Below, piece after piece: positions 8,140 to 18,403 of a stretch of 64,000 nt of DNA. The stretch is from Serratia marcescens subsp. marcescens ATCC 13880. GTDB taxonomy: Bacteria; Pseudomonadota; Gammaproteobacteria; Enterobacterales; Enterobacteriaceae. Both the position numbers and the translations under genes were made by a program. Numbering within the stretch: the first letter of the stretch is position 1; the number at the start of each line of letters is the position of its first letter. A model generated the notes under the pieces. That model saw only the letters and a program-made list of their open reading frames with translations. It was not told where the DNA came from and ran no database searches. The stretch is from NCBI RefSeq assembly GCF_017299535.1, contig NZ_CP071238.1, positions 2,480,001 to 2,544,000 on the forward strand, given 5' to 3'.

Positions 8140-9912
8140 ATGTTGTCTGACGACCGCTTGCCCGCAGAGGGCGCCAGCGTGCTGACCCAGCCGTTGGCGG
8201 AATCCTGGCAACGCAGCCAGGGTTATGGTTTGACGCGCACCGATCAACATATCCCGTTTATCAAAGCCGGATTGCTTGAAGAGCTGCGCAGCCGCAACGA
8301 TTGGGTGCCGCAGCGGGTACAGCCGTTGATCGAGCAGCTGGGTGCGCAAATTACGCGCCAGCCCGCCATTGTGGTGATCGCCGACGCCGGCGGACTGGTG
8401 CTGGAAACCCGCGGCAATACCGACTTTCTGCATAAGGCGTCGCGCTTTGCGCTGGCGCCGGGCAACCAGTGGGGAGAAGCGGAGCGGGGCACCAACGCCA
8501 TCGGCACCGCGCTGGCGCTGGGCGCATTCTGCGAAGTGCGCGGCGACCAGCATTTTCTCAACCAAAATGCCGGATTGAACTGCACCGCCGCGCCGATCTA
8601 TCGTCCGGATGGCCGCATTGCCGGCATACTGGATCTCTCCGCCCCCGCGCAGCGCCCGTACCGCGATGCACAGCGCCTGATCATGCAGGCGGTGCGGCAT
8701 ATCGAACACCGCTGGGTCAGAAGCGCGATCGCCGATCGCCACTGGACGCTGCGCCTGCACGCCGATGCCCGCTGCCTGGGCAGCGCGCAAGAGCTGCTGC
8801 TGGTGTTTCACGACGAAGTGCTGATCGCCGCCAATCGGCTGGCGATGATGGAGTTCCGGCTTTCGTCGGCCTCATTCGGCTCCGTTGAGTTCACCCAACT
8901 GTTTCCCGACCTGTTGCGACAGCCTTCCGGCGCACCGCGCCAGACGCTGGCCGGCAATCAACAGCACTATTATTCGTTGCTTGAGGTGCCGCAGCGCCGC
9001 GTCAGCGCTCTGCGTTCTGCGCCGCCGGAACGGCACGACGAGCAGCATCAGAAAGCGCTGCGCATTCTCAACGCCGGCCTTTCGCTGTGCGTGACCGGCG
9101 AAACCGGCTGCGGTAAAGAGCATTTCAGCCGCCGCCTGTTTCAAGAGAGCCGCTGGCGCAACGGCAACTTTGTGGCGATCAACTGCGCGGCGCTGCCTGA
9201 GCCGCTGATCGAATCCGAACTGTTTGGTTATGCGCCGGGGGCGTTTACCGGCGCCAATCCGAAAGGCTACATCGGCAAGATCCGCGAGGCGGACGGCGGC
9301 GTGCTGTTTCTCGATGAAATCGGCGACATGCCGGCGGGCCTGCAAACGCGCCTGCTGCGGGTGTTACAGGAAAAAACGGTCACGCCCCTCGGCAGCCGCA
9401 GCGCTTATCCGGTCGAATTCGCGCTGGTCTGCGCCACGCACCACGATCTGCATCGGCAGGTAGAGGCGGGGGCGTTTCGCGAGGATTTGCTGTACCGCAT
9501 ACAGGAATACAGCCTGCGCATCCCGCCGCTCAGAGAGCGGGTGCAGCTGGAGGCCTTCATTTTGCAGCTATGGCGAGAGCTGGGCGGCGAGCGGCGCGAC
9601 ATTCGTCTGTTGCCGGATGCGCTGGCGATGCTGGCGCGCTATCCGTGGCCCGGCAACGTGCGGCAACTGTTGAGCACGCTCAAGGTGCTGCTGGCGCTGG
9701 CGGACGATCATGCGGTACTTACCCTGGACGATCTTCCTCAGTCCATCGCGGTGCTGGCGCCGCGGCAAGAGAACGCCGATACCGAACAGGGGGCGCTGCA
9801 GGCGGCGATCGACAGGGCGGGCGGCAATCTCAGCCGGGCGGCGAAGGCGCTCGGCGTTTCGCGCAGCACGCTGTACCGCAAGCTGGGAAGGCAGAAAACG
9901 GCGGCGGAATGA
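8140..9912 (+). CDS. AcoR-like sigma-54-dependent activator
   Basis: A 590-residue enhancer-binding protein. An N-terminal GAF-type sensory domain (about 60-200, including the [11 protein letters not shown] segment typical of AcoR) is followed by an AAA+ domain. That domain has Walker A GETGCGKE, the sigma-54 contact loop GAFTGA, Walker B LFLDEIGD and an arginine-finger region. A Fis-type HTH closes the protein ([20 protein letters not shown]). The start at 8140 is preceded by GGGGGAG. It is divergent from an aldehyde dehydrogenase with a sigma-54 promoter, so that gene is the obvious target. AcoR relatives sense acetoin, alcohols, aldehydes or ketones; the ligand here is unknown. Confidence 0.93.
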   Translation: MLSDDRLPAEGASVLTQPLAESWQRSQGYGLTRTDQHIPFIKAGLLEELRSRNDWVPQRVQPLIEQLGAQITRQPAIVVIADAGGLVLETRGNTDFLHKASRFALAPGNQWGEAERGTNAIGTALALGAFCEVRGDQHFLNQNAGLNCTAAPIYRPDGRIAGILDLSAPAQRPYRDAQRLIMQAVRHIEHRWVRSAIADRHWTLRLHADARCLGSAQELLLVFHDEVLIAANRLAMMEFRLSSASFGSVEFTQLFPDLLRQPSGAPRQTLAGNQQHYYSLLEVPQRRVSALRSAPPERHDEQHQKALRILNAGLSLCVTGETGCGKEHFSRRLFQESRWRNGNFVAINCAALPEPLIESELFGYAPGAFTGANPKGYIGKIREADGGVLFLDEIGDMPAGLQTRLLRVLQEKTVTPLGSRSAYPVEFALVCATHHDLHRQVEAGAFREDLLYRIQEYSLRIPPLRERVQLEAFILQLWRELGGERRDIRLLPDALAMLARYPWPGNVRQLLSTLKVLLALADDHAVLTLDDLPQSIAVLAPRQENADTEQGALQAAIDRAGGNLSRAAKALGVSRSTLYRKLGRQKTAAE

Positions 9913-9934
9913 GGCGGCATGATTGCTCATCAAT

Positions 9935-9961
9935 AACCGGCCCCTCGATGCGGGGCCGGTT
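9935..9961. terminator. Hairpin between activator and binding-protein genes
   Basis: A perfect 10-bp stem, AACCGGCCCC with GGGGCCGGTT, around a 7-base loop between two convergent genes. The T tract is weak on both strands. It is probably a bidirectional terminator. Confidence 0.7.
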
Positions 9962-9967
9962 CATGCT

Positions 9968-10885
9968 CTAGTCCCCCAGCCCCGGCGGGTTAATCTCGGA
10001 ATGGGCAATCTTCTCGTCGCTCTCCGCCCAGCGATCCAGCACCTGCAGATAGCTGCCGTTGGCGATGGCGCTGTTGAGCGAAGCCTGCACCGCGTCCACC
10101 AGGCCGTTGCCTTTTTTCAGCGTGACGGCGATGTTGGCGGTCTTCGGCCAGCCGCCGGGCACGATGCCCACCAGCCGGGTTTTGCCGGTCAGCCGCGCCT
10201 GATAGGCGCCGGAAACGTTGGGCCCGAAGGTGGCGTCGGCGCGGCCGGACTGAATGGCCAGCGTGGAGGCGGCCTTGTCGGTGACGTACACCGGTTGCAG
10301 CGGCGCTAATCCCTTGGCGCGGTTCTCTTTGTCCCAGGCCAGCAGCACCGCTTCCTGATTGGTGCCGGAATCGACGATGATCTTTTTACCGGCGATATCC
10401 GGCGCGGTTTTGATCTGGGTGATTTTACTGTCGGATTTGACGTAGAAACCCAGCGTATCCTGCCGATAGGTGGCGAAATCGAATTTGGTCTTGCGTTCGT
10501 TGGTCACGGTGATGTTGTAAACCGCGGCGTCATATTTGCCGGAGGCCACCCCCAGCGGCCAGTCTTCCCACGAGGTGGGCACCAGCTTGAGTTTCAACCC
10601 CAAACCGTCGGCCACCAGGCGCGCGATGTCCGCCTCGCTGCCAATCACCGTTTTATTGTCGCGGGCGTACAGGCCGAACGGCGGGCCGCTGCCCAGCAGA
10701 GAAATGGCGACCGTCAGCGTGCCGGGTTCCACGAACCGGAAGCCGGCGGGGATTTTGGCCACGGCTTCGGCGCTTTTCGCCGTGTGGATAGGCGTTTCGT
10801 TGGAGACGAGATCCACGCCTGGTGCGGCGGCGGCGGAAAAACTCAGCAGCGCCGCAATCACTATCATCTTTTTGCTATATATCAT
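9968..10885 (-). CDS. Amino-acid ABC transporter substrate-binding protein (orphan)
   Basis: About 305 residues: a hydrophobic signal peptide ending near ALLSFSAAAA, then a family-3 periplasmic binding domain with the DIARLVADGLGLKLKLVP and WPLGVASGKYDAAVYNITVT segments typical of polar amino-acid binders. The ATG at 10885 has GAAGG about 10 bases upstream; earlier in-frame ATGs (10903, 10918) lack one. No permease or ATPase gene is adjacent, so it must work with a transporter encoded elsewhere or act as a sensor-like binder. The upstream gene is an MFS transporter on the opposite strand. Ligand not predictable beyond an amino acid or similar. Confidence 0.87.
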   Translation of the reverse strand: MIYSKKMIVIAALLSFSAAAAPGVDLVSNETPIHTAKSAEAVAKIPAGFRFVEPGTLTVAISLLGSGPPFGLYARDNKTVIGSEADIARLVADGLGLKLKLVPTSWEDWPLGVASGKYDAAVYNITVTNERKTKFDFATYRQDTLGFYVKSDSKITQIKTAPDIAGKKIIVDSGTNQEAVLLAWDKENRAKGLAPLQPVYVTDKAASTLAIQSGRADATFGPNVSGAYQARLTGKTRLVGIVPGGWPKTANIAVTLKKGNGLVDAVQASLNSAIANGSYLQVLDRWAESDEKIAHSEINPPGLGD

Positions 10886-11034
10886 TATGTTAATTACCTT
10901 CATTATTATGGGTGTCACACGGTCGTTGCACTATCTCTAAAGGCGGCAGATCTGTGAACGAACAAAATCAACTAACCAATCTTGGAAAAATCATGAGGCG
11001 CCTCTGGCGGCGCTGAATCGATCGAGGATGAACC

Positions 11035-12231
11035 ATGTCGTCGCGTTTCGCTACGTTGGGCCGCATACCGCGCGGCGTGTGGGTATTGGGTGGCGTGAGC
11101 CTGCTGATGGACGTTTCCTCGGAGATGATCCATAGCCTGTTGCCGCTGTTTATGGCGACGACGCTCGGCGCCAGCGTGATCGTCATCGGGTTGATCGAAG
11201 GGCTGGCGGAGGCGACGGCGTTGATCGTCAAGGTGTTCTCCGGCGTGCTCAGCGATTATCTCGGCAAACGCAAAGGGTTGGCGCTGCTGGGTTACGGGCT
11301 GGGCGCCATCAGCAAACCGTTTTTCGCCATCGCGTCGTCGTCCGGCATGGTGATGAGCGCGCGCCTGCTGGATCGCGTAGGCAAAGGCATCCGCGGAGCG
11401 CCGCGCGATGCCCTGGTGGCCGACGTGACGCCGCCGGAGATCCGCGGCGCGGCTTTCGGGCTGCGCCAGTCGCTGGATACCGTCGGCGCCTTTTTAGGTC
11501 CGCTGCTAGCCGTCGGTCTGATGCTGCTGTGGCACAACGATTTTCGCGCCATCTTCTGGGTGGCGGCGATCCCGGCGGCGCTGGCGATTGCGCTGCTGTT
11601 TTTCGGTCTGAAAGAGCCGGCCGCCGCGATAACCCACAAGCGCACCAACCCGATTACCCGCGCCAACCTGCGGCTGTTGGGGCGCAGCTATTGGTGGGTG
11701 GTGAGCATCGGCGCGATCTTTACGCTGGCGCGTTTCAGTGAAGCGTTCCTGGTCTTGAAGGCGCAGCAGGGCGGCACGCCGCTGGCGTTGATCCCGCTGG
11801 TGATGGTCGCCATGAATCTGGTCTACGCCTGTTCGGCCTATCCGTTCGGCAAATTGTCCGACCGCATGAGTCATGAAGGATTGCTGAAAGCCGGGCTGCT
11901 GGTGCTGATCGCCGCCGATCTGGTATTGGCGCTGAGCGATCATTGGGCGGGCGTGCTGTTTGGCGTGGCGCTGTGGGGCGTGCACATGGGCATGACGCAG
12001 GGGCTGTTGGCGGCAATGGTGGCGCACACCGCGCCGGCGCATCTGCGCGGCACCGCGTTCGGCATGTTCAATCTGATCAGCGGCGTGGCATTGCTGCTGG
12101 CGAGTCTCGGGGCCGGAACCCTGTGGGAGCTGTTCGGTTCCGCCTCCACCTTTTACGCCGGGGCGGTCATTTGCGTGGTGACGCTGGTCGGCATGAAACT
12201 GGCGCCGTTCGGCGCACGGCAGGGCGCTTAG
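11035..12231 (+). CDS. MFS drug/metabolite efflux transporter
   Basis: A 398-residue inner-membrane protein with about 12 membrane segments. It carries the MFS signature loop between helices 2 and 3 (SGVLSDYLGKRKGL) and the DVSSEMIHSLLPLF start typical of a large uncharacterised MFS clade. GAGGAT precedes the ATG. Its stop overlaps the stop of the convergent GGDEF-EAL gene by 4 bp, so no terminator separates them. Substrate unknown; proton-coupled export is the likeliest mechanism. Confidence 0.88.
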   Translation: MSSRFATLGRIPRGVWVLGGVSLLMDVSSEMIHSLLPLFMATTLGASVIVIGLIEGLAEATALIVKVFSGVLSDYLGKRKGLALLGYGLGAISKPFFAIASSSGMVMSARLLDRVGKGIRGAPRDALVADVTPPEIRGAAFGLRQSLDTVGAFLGPLLAVGLMLLWHNDFRAIFWVAAIPAALAIALLFFGLKEPAAAITHKRTNPITRANLRLLGRSYWWVVSIGAIFTLARFSEAFLVLKAQQGGTPLALIPLVMVAMNLVYACSAYPFGKLSDRMSHEGLLKAGLLVLIAADLVLALSDHWAGVLFGVALWGVHMGMTQGLLAAMVAHTAPAHLRGTAFGMFNLISGVALLLASLGAGTLWELFGSASTFYAGAVICVVTLVGMKLAPFGARQGA

Positions 12232-14321
12232 CGGCCCTCGACAGATTGCGGCATCGCCTGCAGCAGCTCGGGCACCTGCTGGGACTCGACCGCCCGGCTG
12301 AACAGAAAACCCTGGCCGATATGGAAACCGGCTTCGCACAGCGTTTGGCGCTGCTGCTCGGTTTCCACGCCTTCGGCGATGATATCGATCGACAGCTTTT
12401 GACCGAGAATGCCGATGCTTTCCACGATCGCCAGGATCGCCGGTTCGGTGTTCATGCGTTGAATAAAGTCGCAGTCCAGCTTAATGCAGTCCAGCGGGTA
12501 GTCCATGATATGGCTGAACGAGGAGTGGCCGGTGCCGAAATCGTCCAGCGCGATGCGGATACCCATCTCTTTGAGCATTTGCAGCGCGCGCAGTACGTAT
12601 TTCGAACCGTGCTTGTTGAACGCGTGTTCGGTCACTTCCAGTTCGATCAGGTGATGGGGAATGCGGAACTTCAGCAGGCGTTGCAGGAAGGTTTCGGCGT
12701 AGTTGTCGCGTAAAAACTCGATCGGCGACACATTCAGCGAGATAGGCCGCACCGCCACGCCGGCCGCGCGCCAGCGGGCGATATCGGCGAAGACTTTCAG
12801 CTGCATGGCTTCGCTGATCTTGGTTGCCAATTCGTAGTCGTTGAACGCCTCGCTTACCGTCGCCGGCAGCTGTACGCCGTTTTGCGGGCAGTGCCAGCGC
12901 AGCAGCGCTTCAAAGCCGACGATGCTGCCGTCGATCAGGCAGACCTTCGGTTGGTAGCTGGGGCGGATGCAGTTGTCGCGCACGATCTGGCGCGCGTAGT
13001 TGAGCTGGCTGGCGCGGGCGCGGGCTTTGTCCATCATCTTGCGATCGAACATGTAGACGCCGCCGCGGCCGCCGTCTTTCAGTTCATACAGCGCGGTATC
13101 GGCGCATTTCATCAGCTCCGAAGCGTCGCGAGCGTCTTTGGGATAGATGGCGCCGCCGATGCTCATGCCGCAATGCAGCGTCTTGCCGCCGTGGGTGATC
13201 GGCGTCTCCAACTGCAGCAGAAACTTGTTGGCGATGCGGAAAATATCCTGCTCGTTTTCGACGTCGCTGATCACCACGGCAAACTCGTCGCCGCCGAGGC
13301 GGGAGACGAACGAATGCGCATTCATGCAGGCGCTGAGCCTTTTACCCAAGACCCGCAGCAGATGGTCGCCCGCCGCGTGGCCCAGCGTGTCGTTCACCAG
13401 CTTGAAGTGGTCAAGATCCAGCAGCATCAGCCCAAGCGACTTTTTGCCGTGCAGGGCGCGCTTCATCTCTTGCTTCAGCTTTTTCTTGAATAAGCGTCGG
13501 TTGGGCAGGCCGGTCAATTCGTCATATTCGCTGGCGAGCAACAGGCGCTGTTCCATCACGCGTTGCGACGTCACGTCGCGCGAGACGCACAAAATCTCGG
13601 CCACGGCGCCGTGTTCGTCGCTGACCGGTGTGAGAATGTTGTCCCAGTGCTGTTTTTTACCCTGCGGCGTCACGCTCAATCCCGCGAAGCGCGCATTTTT
13701 TCCGGCTCTGACGCTGCGCAGCGCCTTGCTGCCGCGGCGACGGATCTCGGGGGACAGGAGCCCCAGCCAGGGCATGCCAAACTCTTTTTGCGCCGGATCA
13801 AGACCGAGCGCCAGGCTGCCGGAGCGATTCATGTGGCGCAGCGTGCCATCGTGATTGATGACTTTGATGCAATCGACGCTGGCGTCCAGCATGTCTTGCT
13901 GGATAGAGAGCGCCTGAACGTTTTGCTGGCGTTGCAGCATTTGCGGATGGATGTCGGTGGCGGTGAGATACCAGCTGGGCTCCTGCGCCATGCCGTCCTG
14001 ACGGGCGTTAAACGCCAGCATGAACCACCGGTAGGCGCCGCTGCGCTCGCGCAGACGAGCTTCGCCGGCGAATGAGGAGAGGGCAACGATCGCCTGGCGC
14101 CATTGCGCGGCCAGGCGATCGCGATCGTCGGTGTGCAGGGCATCGAGCCAGTCTGCGGCGCCGTGCTCACCGGCGATGGCGCCGGTATAGTCGCGCCACT
14201 GCTTATTGAAGTAACCGCCAAGGCGGTTGCCGAAGCAAATCAGACCCGGCAAGTCGTCTACGATTTCGCTATAGAGATCAATCGGATTTTTGTTATTGCT
14301 CTGCTTGGGCAACAGGGTCAT
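12228..14321 (-). CDS. PAS-PAS-GGDEF-EAL c-di-GMP protein
   Basis: A 697-residue signalling protein without membrane spans. Two PAS domains (about 10-125 and 140-255) are followed by a GGDEF domain with an intact GGDEF at 343-347 and an EAL domain. The EAL domain has EALLRW at 471-476, LDDFGTGHSS, the IKLD lysine and EGVETE, so the phosphodiesterase residues look complete. There is no RxxD inhibitory site before GGDEF. It may both make and degrade cyclic di-GMP, with PAS ligands setting the balance. ATG at 14321 with GAGGA is preferred over 14348. It shares a 4-bp stop overlap with the MFS gene. Confidence 0.93.
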   Translation of the reverse strand: MTLLPKQSNNKNPIDLYSEIVDDLPGLICFGNRLGGYFNKQWRDYTGAIAGEHGAADWLDALHTDDRDRLAAQWRQAIVALSSFAGEARLRERSGAYRWFMLAFNARQDGMAQEPSWYLTATDIHPQMLQRQQNVQALSIQQDMLDASVDCIKVINHDGTLRHMNRSGSLALGLDPAQKEFGMPWLGLLSPEIRRRGSKALRSVRAGKNARFAGLSVTPQGKKQHWDNILTPVSDEHGAVAEILCVSRDVTSQRVMEQRLLLASEYDELTGLPNRRLFKKKLKQEMKRALHGKKSLGLMLLDLDHFKLVNDTLGHAAGDHLLRVLGKRLSACMNAHSFVSRLGGDEFAVVISDVENEQDIFRIANKFLLQLETPITHGGKTLHCGMSIGGAIYPKDARDASELMKCADTALYELKDGGRGGVYMFDRKMMDKARARASQLNYARQIVRDNCIRPSYQPKVCLIDGSIVGFEALLRWHCPQNGVQLPATVSEAFNDYELATKISEAMQLKVFADIARWRAAGVAVRPISLNVSPIEFLRDNYAETFLQRLLKFRIPHHLIELEVTEHAFNKHGSKYVLRALQMLKEMGIRIALDDFGTGHSSFSHIMDYPLDCIKLDCDFIQRMNTEPAILAIVESIGILGQKLSIDIIAEGVETEQQRQTLCEAGFHIGQGFLFSRAVESQQVPELLQAMPQSVEGR

Positions 14322-14769
14322 GCGGTATTTCCTCGGAAAATTACCCATATTCGTGCTCTATAGCAGAGCCTCTTTCAATATAGTCTTGCCAATGAAATTA
14401 GGAATAGCCAGCGGACGCGGCTAAAAACCGGCCTGGTAGCATGAAATAGATTACGCAAGAACGCATTAGGAATACTCCTGTTATTTATAAGCCCCTCTTA
14501 TATTGCATCGAAAAATAAGTGCTCCGACCACAGTGGGCTATTGCCATAAAAATTAATCAATCTGATGTTTCTATTTGATGAGATATTCAGGTGTTTTCAT
14601 GCTCTTCCATCGTCTGCACTGTCGCCGCTATGCGTATTCACCGATAAAAATCTCACTTATGGCGGCAATAGCCGTCATTTCATGCACTCTTCAGCGGTTA
14701 TCGCAGCACCGTCGCTCGGCGCTTAGAGAAAAGTCATGATACAAATCAAGAAATGTTTTGTTTCATCTG
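14322..14769. other. Intergenic region, no gene seen
   Basis: About 450 bases of AT-rich sequence upstream of the GGDEF-EAL gene, presumably holding its promoter. I see no plausible coding frame and no strong hairpin-plus-T terminator here. Confidence 0.5.
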
Positions 14770-14819
14770 TTGACACTTTGCTTACGTATAAGATAGCCTC
14801 GCGAATGAAAATCATTAGC
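14770..14819 (+). promoter_or_regulatory. Promoter with Fur box upstream of prtS
   Basis: TTGACA at 14770-14775 is followed 16-18 bases later by a weak -10 (GATAGC/TAGCCT region). Immediately downstream, 14801-14819 matches the classic 19-bp Fur consensus at 15 of 19 positions, with the core AATGAAAATCATT. A Fur site at the start of transcription implies iron-repressed expression. The next long gene is prtS, 300 bases further on. Confidence 0.65.
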
Positions 14820-15126
14820 AAAACTGGATGATGAAGCAAAATGCACCCACAGCCTGATCCTTACGCCCGGTCCCGATGGTCGGGTCATTCCGGCGCAACG
14901 GCGCCGGCAAGCGTACATTCGCCTCCTCTCCAGACGTCTGCGCCATAGGCGCCCGGCGCGATGGCATCCCTTTGTCTGTCTGCGCCCATTTGCATCTCTC
15001 AGCATGTCTGTTCGTGCGGCCCGCGCCGGGTCCGCATGTGTTATCCGTCGTTTCACGATCATAGGAGGTTTCAGCGCGGTTAAAACGTAAGTTTTCTTCT
15101 GGGTATAAATAAACATGGAGCGTAAA
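14820..15126 (+). other. GC-rich leader between Fur-box promoter and prtS
   Basis: About 300 bases, GC-rich in the middle, would form the 5' leader of prtS if transcription starts near 14806. It contains a 35-codon open frame at 14841-14948 (starts MHPQPDPYARS, no good ribosome site) and GC-rich inverted repeats. AGGAGG lies at 15062 with no start codon at proper spacing. It could be a regulatory leader, a small RNA or a decayed gene; none is proven. Confidence 0.35.
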
Positions 15127-18100
15127 ATGATACTTAATAAAAGATTGAAGTTAGCGTATTGCGTTTTTCTGGGTTGTTATGGCTTATCCATTCATTCTTC
15201 TCTTGCCGCTTATCAGGACCCCGGTCGATTGGGCGCGCCTGACAGTTGGAAAACCGCGGAGTTTAATCGCCAATGGGGGCTTGAGGCTATTTCCGCCGAA
15301 TTCGCCTATGCCAGAGGCTATACCGGAAAAGGTATAACCATCGGCGTTATCGATAACGCCATTCTTTCCCATTCTGAATTCTCCGGTAAACTGACGCGCC
15401 TGGATAACGGCAGCTATAATTTCTCGTATGATAAACAAGATAATATGTCTTTCGGCGATCACGGCACGCACGTAGCCGGTATCGCTGCGGCTAAAAGAGA
15501 TGGCGCAGGCATGCACGGCGTCGCTTTCGACGCGGATATTATCGGCACCAAATTGAATGATTACGGTAATCGCAACGGCCGTGAAGAGCTGATTCAGAGC
15601 GCGGCTCGCGTCATCAATAACAGCTGGGGGATCGCGCCGGATATCCGGCGAGACGCCAAAGGCGATATCATCTGGTTGCCGAACGGCAGGCCGGACTACG
15701 TGGCATTCGTAAAAAGCGAAGTGATCGCCGAGATGATGCGCAGCAAATCCAGCGTGGAATGGGGCAGCGAACAACCGGTGCCCACCGGCGGGCACAGCGC
15801 CATGTCGACGCTGCTGCGAGCGGCCAGGCACGGCAAGCTGATCGTCTTCTCGGCAGGAAATTACAACAACTACAATATCCCGGAAGCGCAAAAGTCACTG
15901 CCTTACGCTTTCCCGGACGTACTGAATAATTACCTGATTGTGACCAACCTGAGTGACGAAAATCAGTTAAGCGTTTCCTCGACCAGCTGCGGACAAACGG
16001 CCAGCTACTGCGTTTCCGCGCCGGGTTCTGATATTTACAGCACCGTTGGCCGGCTGGAATCCAATACCGGCGGCGCCGTGAATCGCGAAGCTTATAATAA
16101 GGGCGAGCTGTCGGTTAATCCCGGCTACGGCAATAAATCCGGCACCTCAATGGCGGCGCCGCACGTTACCGGCGTTGCCGCCGTATTGATGCAACGTTTC
16201 CCTTATATGAGCGCCGATCAAATATCCGCAGTCATTAAAACCACCGCCACCGATTTGGGTGTTGCCGGTATTGATAATCTGTTCGGCTGGGGACGTGTCA
16301 ATTTACGCGATGCGATCAACGGTCCGAAAATGTTTATTACCCAAGAGGATATCCCGCAGGAATATTATGTGCCGGGCTCCTACAGTGAAAAACAGTTCGT
16401 GGTGAATATCCCCGGCCTGGGAAATATCGTCGAACCCGGTACCTCTGTTGAGCGGCGCTGCACGTCGAGCGAATGCGACTTCGATTCGTGGAGTAACGAC
16501 ATCAGCGGGCACGGCGGCTTGACCAAAACGGGCGCCGGTACGCTGGCGCTGTTGGGTAATAACACCTATCGCGGTGATACCTGGGTGAAACAGGGCGTGT
16601 TGGCGATCGACGGTTCGGTGGCATCCAACGTCTATATCGAAAATAGCGGCACATTGTCCGGTGAGGGCACCGTAGGCGCCTTCAGAGCGGCTCGGAGCGG
16701 CAGCGTCGCGCCGGGCAACGGCATCGGCACGCTGCATGTGTTGCACGATGCCATTTTTGATCGCGGTTCGCAGTATAACGTGGAAGTGGCGGACAATGGC
16801 CGCAGCGATAAGATCGCCGCGCGGCGCGCTTTCCTCAACGGCGGCAGTGTGAATGTCAGCCTGGAGCGCAGCCAAAACCTACTGTCGCAGAATGAGGCGC
16901 AGAGTCTGCTGGGCAACAAGTACACCATCCTGACCACGACGGACGGCGTTACCGGTAGATTCGAAAACGCCAACCCATCGTATCCGTTTGTTAAAGTCGC
17001 GCTGGATTATCAGGGCAATGACGTCGGCCTTGGCATCACGCGCACCGACGCCAGCTTTGACAGCCTGGCCAGCACTGAGAACGAGAAAGCGGTAGCTCGT
17101 GCGGTGGAGACGCTCAACGCGACGGAACCGGTCACGGAAACGGCCAAACGCAGCGTGGCGATCCCGGCGGCCGAAGAGGCCAACCTGCTGCAAAGCGATG
17201 GGGGCGAGGCGCAAGCCGTGAGCGAAGAGGCGAGCATCGTGGCGGGCCATCCGGTCTATGAAAGCTTCCTCGGCTTCACCTCGGCCAGAGAATTGCAACA
17301 GGCGACCCGTCAACTGTCCGGCCAGATCCACGCGGATATGGCTTCCGCCCAGATCAACGAAAGCCGTTACCTGCGCGATACCGCCACCGAGCGCTTGCGC
17401 CAGGCGGAAGGCCGCCGCACCGCTACCGACATTAAAGCGGATGACAACGGCGCCTGGGCGAAACTGCTGGGTAGCTGGGGGCATGCTTCCGGCAACGACA
17501 ACGCCACCGGTTACCAGACCTCCACCTATGGCGTGCTGTTAGGTCTGGACAGCGAACTGTTTGACGACGGCCGGCTTGGCATGATGACCGGGTATACCCG
17601 CACTTCGCTGGATGGCGGTTATCAGTCAGATGCTCACAGCGACAACTACCATCTGGGGCTGTACGGCGACAAACGCTTCGGCGCGTTGGCGCTGCGAGCG
17701 GGCGGCACCTATACCTGGCATCGCATCGACACCTCGCGCTCGGTGAACTACGGCGCGCAGTCGGATCGCGAGAAGGCCAAGTATAACGCGCGCACCGGTC
17801 AGCTGTTCATCGAAAGCGGCTACGATTGGACGAGCGATGCGGTCAACCTTGAGCCGTTCGCCAACCTGGCGTATACCCATTACCGTAACGAGGAGATCAA
17901 CGAGCAAGGCGGGGCAGCGGCGCTGCGCGGCGACAAACAAAGTCAGTCCGCCACCGCCTCGACGTTGGGGCTGCGCGCCGACACCGAGTGGCAAACCGAC
18001 AGCGTGGCGATCGCGCTGCGCGGCGAGCTTGGTTGGCAGCATCAGTACGGCAAGCTGGAGCGTAAAACGCAGCTGATGTTCAAACGCACCGATGCGGCGT

Positions 18101-18264
18101 TCGACGTGAACAGCGTGCCTGTTTCTCGCGATGGCGCGATTCTGAAAGCGGGCGTCGATGTATCGATTAACAAAAACGCCGTCCTGTCCCTTGGCTACGG
18201 CGGGCAGCTGTCGTCCAACCACCAGGACAACAGCGTCAACGCCGGTCTGACCTGGCGCTTCTGA
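15127..18264 (+). CDS. prtS: Extracellular serine protease PrtS, autotransporter
   Basis: A 1045-residue secreted subtilisin-like protease that exports itself through its own C-terminal beta-barrel. A signal peptide (1-27, ending HSSLA) is followed by a peptidase S8 domain with D76 (VIDNAI), H112 (DHGTHVAG) and S341 (GTSMAAPH). A beta-helical linker carries the autotransporter repeat GAGTLALLGNNTYRGDT. The final roughly 270 residues are an outer-membrane barrel ending in an aromatic residue (LTWRF). Length and active-site positions agree with the S. marcescens serine protease Ssp. The ATG at 15127 has GGAG upstream; 15115 would place the ribosome site inside the gene. It is monocistronic with a strong terminator. 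Confidence 0.97.
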   Translation: MILNKRLKLAYCVFLGCYGLSIHSSLAAYQDPGRLGAPDSWKTAEFNRQWGLEAISAEFAYARGYTGKGITIGVIDNAILSHSEFSGKLTRLDNGSYNFSYDKQDNMSFGDHGTHVAGIAAAKRDGAGMHGVAFDADIIGTKLNDYGNRNGREELIQSAARVINNSWGIAPDIRRDAKGDIIWLPNGRPDYVAFVKSEVIAEMMRSKSSVEWGSEQPVPTGGHSAMSTLLRAARHGKLIVFSAGNYNNYNIPEAQKSLPYAFPDVLNNYLIVTNLSDENQLSVSSTSCGQTASYCVSAPGSDIYSTVGRLESNTGGAVNREAYNKGELSVNPGYGNKSGTSMAAPHVTGVAAVLMQRFPYMSADQISAVIKTTATDLGVAGIDNLFGWGRVNLRDAINGPKMFITQEDIPQEYYVPGSYSEKQFVVNIPGLGNIVEPGTSVERRCTSSECDFDSWSNDISGHGGLTKTGAGTLALLGNNTYRGDTWVKQGVLAIDGSVASNVYIENSGTLSGEGTVGAFRAARSGSVAPGNGIGTLHVLHDAIFDRGSQYNVEVADNGRSDKIAARRAFLNGGSVNVSLERSQNLLSQNEAQSLLGNKYTILTTTDGVTGRFENANPSYPFVKVALDYQGNDVGLGITRTDASFDSLASTENEKAVARAVETLNATEPVTETAKRSVAIPAAEEANLLQSDGGEAQAVSEEASIVAGHPVYESFLGFTSARELQQATRQLSGQIHADMASAQINESRYLRDTATERLRQAEGRRTATDIKADDNGAWAKLLGSWGHASGNDNATGYQTSTYGVLLGLDSELFDDGRLGMMTGYTRTSLDGGYQSDAHSDNYHLGLYGDKRFGALALRAGGTYTWHRIDTSRSVNYGAQSDREKAKYNARTGQLFIESGYDWTSDAVNLEPFANLAYTHYRNEEINEQGGAAALRGDKQSQSATASTLGLRADTEWQTDSVAIALRGELGWQHQYGKLERKTQLMFKRTDAAFDVNSVPVSRDGAILKAGVDVSINKNAVLSLGYGGQLSSNHQDNSVNAGLTWRF

Positions 18265-18290
18265 TCGCGGTTGCATGCTTCGCTTTATTC

Positions 18291-18322
18291 AGCCCTCATC
18301 GTGACGATGGGGGCTTTTTTTT
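18291..18322 (+). terminator. prtS rho-independent terminator
   Basis: GCCCTCATCG pairs with CGATGGGGGC around a short loop, directly followed by eight T residues. It lies 27 bases after the prtS stop. Confidence 0.93.
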
Positions 18323-18403
18323 CGCGGCCAGCCGGCCTTCTGCGGCATGAGCGATACTTTCTCCGCGACCTATTCCCCCGGCCGGTGTTCGCCGCCGGGT
18401 TAA

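Noticed and set aside
14841..14948. A 35-codon frame downstream of the Fur box
   Set aside because: No good ribosome site and no recognisable family; kept only as part of the leader description.
14763..15116. A 117-codon minus-strand frame upstream of prtS
   Set aside because: Arginine-rich composition typical of antisense frames in GC-rich DNA, no motif, no ribosome site.
15184..15891. A 235-codon antisense frame in prtS
   Set aside because: Mirror of the protease coding pattern; the sense strand has all catalytic residues.
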